Part shown: positions 62,537 through 64,000 of the stretch, piece by piece
How the letters are laid out: the number at the start of each line of letters is the position of its first letter
Numbering within the stretch: position 1 is the first letter of the stretch
Assembly (NCBI GenBank): GCA_029204225.1
Contig: CM055096.1
Location: 28,223,995 to 28,287,994 of the forward strand
Origin: Diphasiastrum complanatum
Lineage: Eukaryota; Streptophyta; Lycopodiopsida; Lycopodiales; Lycopodiaceae
DNA: 64,000 bases
Direction: 5' to 3'
The notes under the pieces: model-generated
Seen by the model: only the letters and a program-made list of their open reading frames with translations
Database searches by the model: none
What the model was told of the DNA's origin: nothing
Position numbers and translations under genes: made by a program

Positions 62537-64000
62537 TGTTATGTCCATGACCAGTAAGTAGGATTCAGTATACTCCTAGTCTTGAATATACGGTACTCCA
62601 GTAAATCAAGCTGTTAGTTATGCCATGTCATACTGGATGTGACCCAAAAGTAGCTAATATCCTTGTGAGACCCAGAACACACTAAATGGAGTTTAGACAA
62701 GGTATGAGACAGTGTATGCATGTGTAGAGTTATCAATAGCAATTCTATGAATAGGTGGTCCATGCATAGGACTCTATTCTAGGTGAATCTACGTATAGGG
62801 AACTTAGGGCTATGCATGGCTATGTGCCCAGGTTGTTTTTGGCTCTATATATTGAGGCCAACCTCGTCCTACTCCTCATTGTGATCATGGATTCATTGCC
62901 AAGGTTTCACTCTACATTCATGCTTCTTGTTCCTTGGCTTGGGGGTGAAGCTTCTAGAGTTGATTGGTTGCTTCTACTTGGTTGGGTGGTTGCTCCATAG
63001 TGTGTTTTCCATTGTGTGTTATCTTGTAAGCAGGATCTTAGGGAGCTTCCCTTATAGTGGTATCAGAGCAAGGCTTACGAAGATTGGAGAACATGGAGAA
63101 GGGCTACCTTTCGTCGAAATTTTGGATTGGATCCATGGGAATTATCTTCCAAGGTGGATAGCAAGGGTACCAGTGGGTGTACTATCCCAGTTTCAATATG
63201 CATGTTGCTAAGATCCATTACTCTTGGGATTCTTTGTGGTTTTATGGAGAATTGTCCTTGAAGGCCGATTTGTGATGCTTTTTTGGAGCTTTTTCATGTG
63301 TGGATCAAATATTTGGTAGATCTGAATTTTCCAGCAAGTGTACTTTCGTTTTAGGGCTCATTAATGATGAAATTAATGATGCATGCCGGTTCTCTCCAAT
63401 GATTTATGATTCTAGGCTATGTTTTGGTCAAAATTGCTTGGTTTTTCATGCTTTTTGGCACAAAATAGATAGTAAGAACCAAAATCTAGCAAGATCAGAT
63501 CAATTAGATGGTTGAAATTCTGTAAATTGGTTTGCATGTGTTAGAGAAAGAGTTGTATGTCATGAATTTCCACTTTATGGTGATGAAAAAACCAGAAAAT
63601 AGCCAAAAATCATCATTTTTGCTTGTTTTTTCATAAAGTTGGATAGTTGGTGGCTGTAAATCACCATGTAGAGCTTGTATAATGGTGGACCAAATTCTTT
63701 TGAAGCTTTTCCTGAAGTTAGAACCAAGAATTCTAGCAAGTGGACTTGTAGGAAGTGAAAAAAGTTCAAAAAATGACCATTTTTGGTGATTTTTGGGGGA
63801 TGGATATCTCCAAATCCATAAGGAGATCATTCTAGAATTAATTACAACATGATTAGCATTCCTTTTTACCTTCCCAGCAAGCTATCAGACCTATGAATTG
63901 ATGGCCGGTGGCTTATGCACCATCTCCATCAAGTTTGAAGCTATTTTGACTTCTACAAATCAAGAAATCTTCGTTCTCAGCCTACACCGTATCTTAGGAT
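62537..64000 (+). mobile_element. LTR element nested in copia C (5' part)
   Basis: Copia integrase similarity ends abruptly at ...AKAMKL and new sequence starts TGTTATGTCC (62537). At 63058-63069 there is a perfect initiator-Met PBS, TGGTATCAGAGC. The interval 62537-63057 is therefore read as a roughly 520-bp 5' LTR. Its last bases are CTTATAG rather than the usual CA, so the exact LTR end is uncertain. After the PBS, 63070-64000 has no gag-like coding sequence, only a long leader, as in large non-autonomous (LARD) elements or those with long leaders. The element runs off the right edge. Confidence 0.7.
63058..63069 (+). other. Primer-binding site of the nested LTR element
   Basis: TGGTATCAGAGC is a perfect 12-base match to the initiator-Met PBS, followed by AAGGC. 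Confidence 0.85.

Overview
This window is a repeat-dominated stretch of a land-plant nuclear genome. Split genes with GT-AG introns, plant-type Ty1/copia and Ty3/gypsy retrotransposons, initiator-Met primer-binding sites and long dinucleotide microsatellites all point to this. Only two host genes are recognisable. The first is the 3' part of a SEC14-like (SFH-type) phosphatidylinositol-transfer gene (about 8.5-10.3 kb, + strand). The second is a complete kelch-repeat gene resembling Arabidopsis At1g51540 (about 40.0-45.5 kb, - strand, nine exons). Both look diverged from their flowering-plant relatives, and the LINE endonuclease at the left edge is of a type I associate with ferns and other non-seed plants. 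A non-flowering vascular plant is therefore my working guess, not a demonstrated fact.

Layout, left to right: a decayed LINE (0-2 kb, -); a Penelope-like element (PLE) with an N-terminal GIY-YIG nuclease and a partial head-to-tail tandem copy (2.4-7.45 kb); the 3' exons of the SEC14-like gene; a GC-armed repeat (11 kb); a small non-autonomous LTR element (12.9-14.5 kb, -); a decayed copia element A (14.8-18.3 kb, +); a 628-bp TRIM abutting it (18.34-18.97 kb); an inverted LTR-like piece; an AT-rich gene-free stretch containing a cluster of CGACA(C/G)TG motifs; a complete chromodomain-bearing gypsy element with target-site duplication GTTAG (23.24-29.45 kb, +); a copia fragment; a gene-poor region with a pair of about 620-bp direct repeats (34.4 and 36.4 kb) that carry arrays of small hairpins and enclose a palindromic satellite; the kelch gene; a gene-free region with many short tandem repeats; a nearly complete copia element B (53.39-59.41 kb, -); a (TC)n tract; a copia element C (61.3-62.5 kb, +) cut by a further LTR element that runs off the window.

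How the parts relate: the LINE and PLE lie immediately 5' of the visible SEC14-like exons, so they probably sit in an intron or at the broken 5' end of that gene. Most of the rest is layered retrotransposon insertions. The most unusual items are the PLE (a retroelement class that is rare in vascular plants, here with the permuted nuclease-RT order), the hairpin arrays whose stems differ but stay self-complementary, the palindromic satellite, and a 39-bp duplication that copies a splice donor in the kelch gene. Every transposon open reading frame examined carries at least one stop, frameshift or deletion. Exon boundaries come from reading splice sites and family similarity by eye; no search was run.
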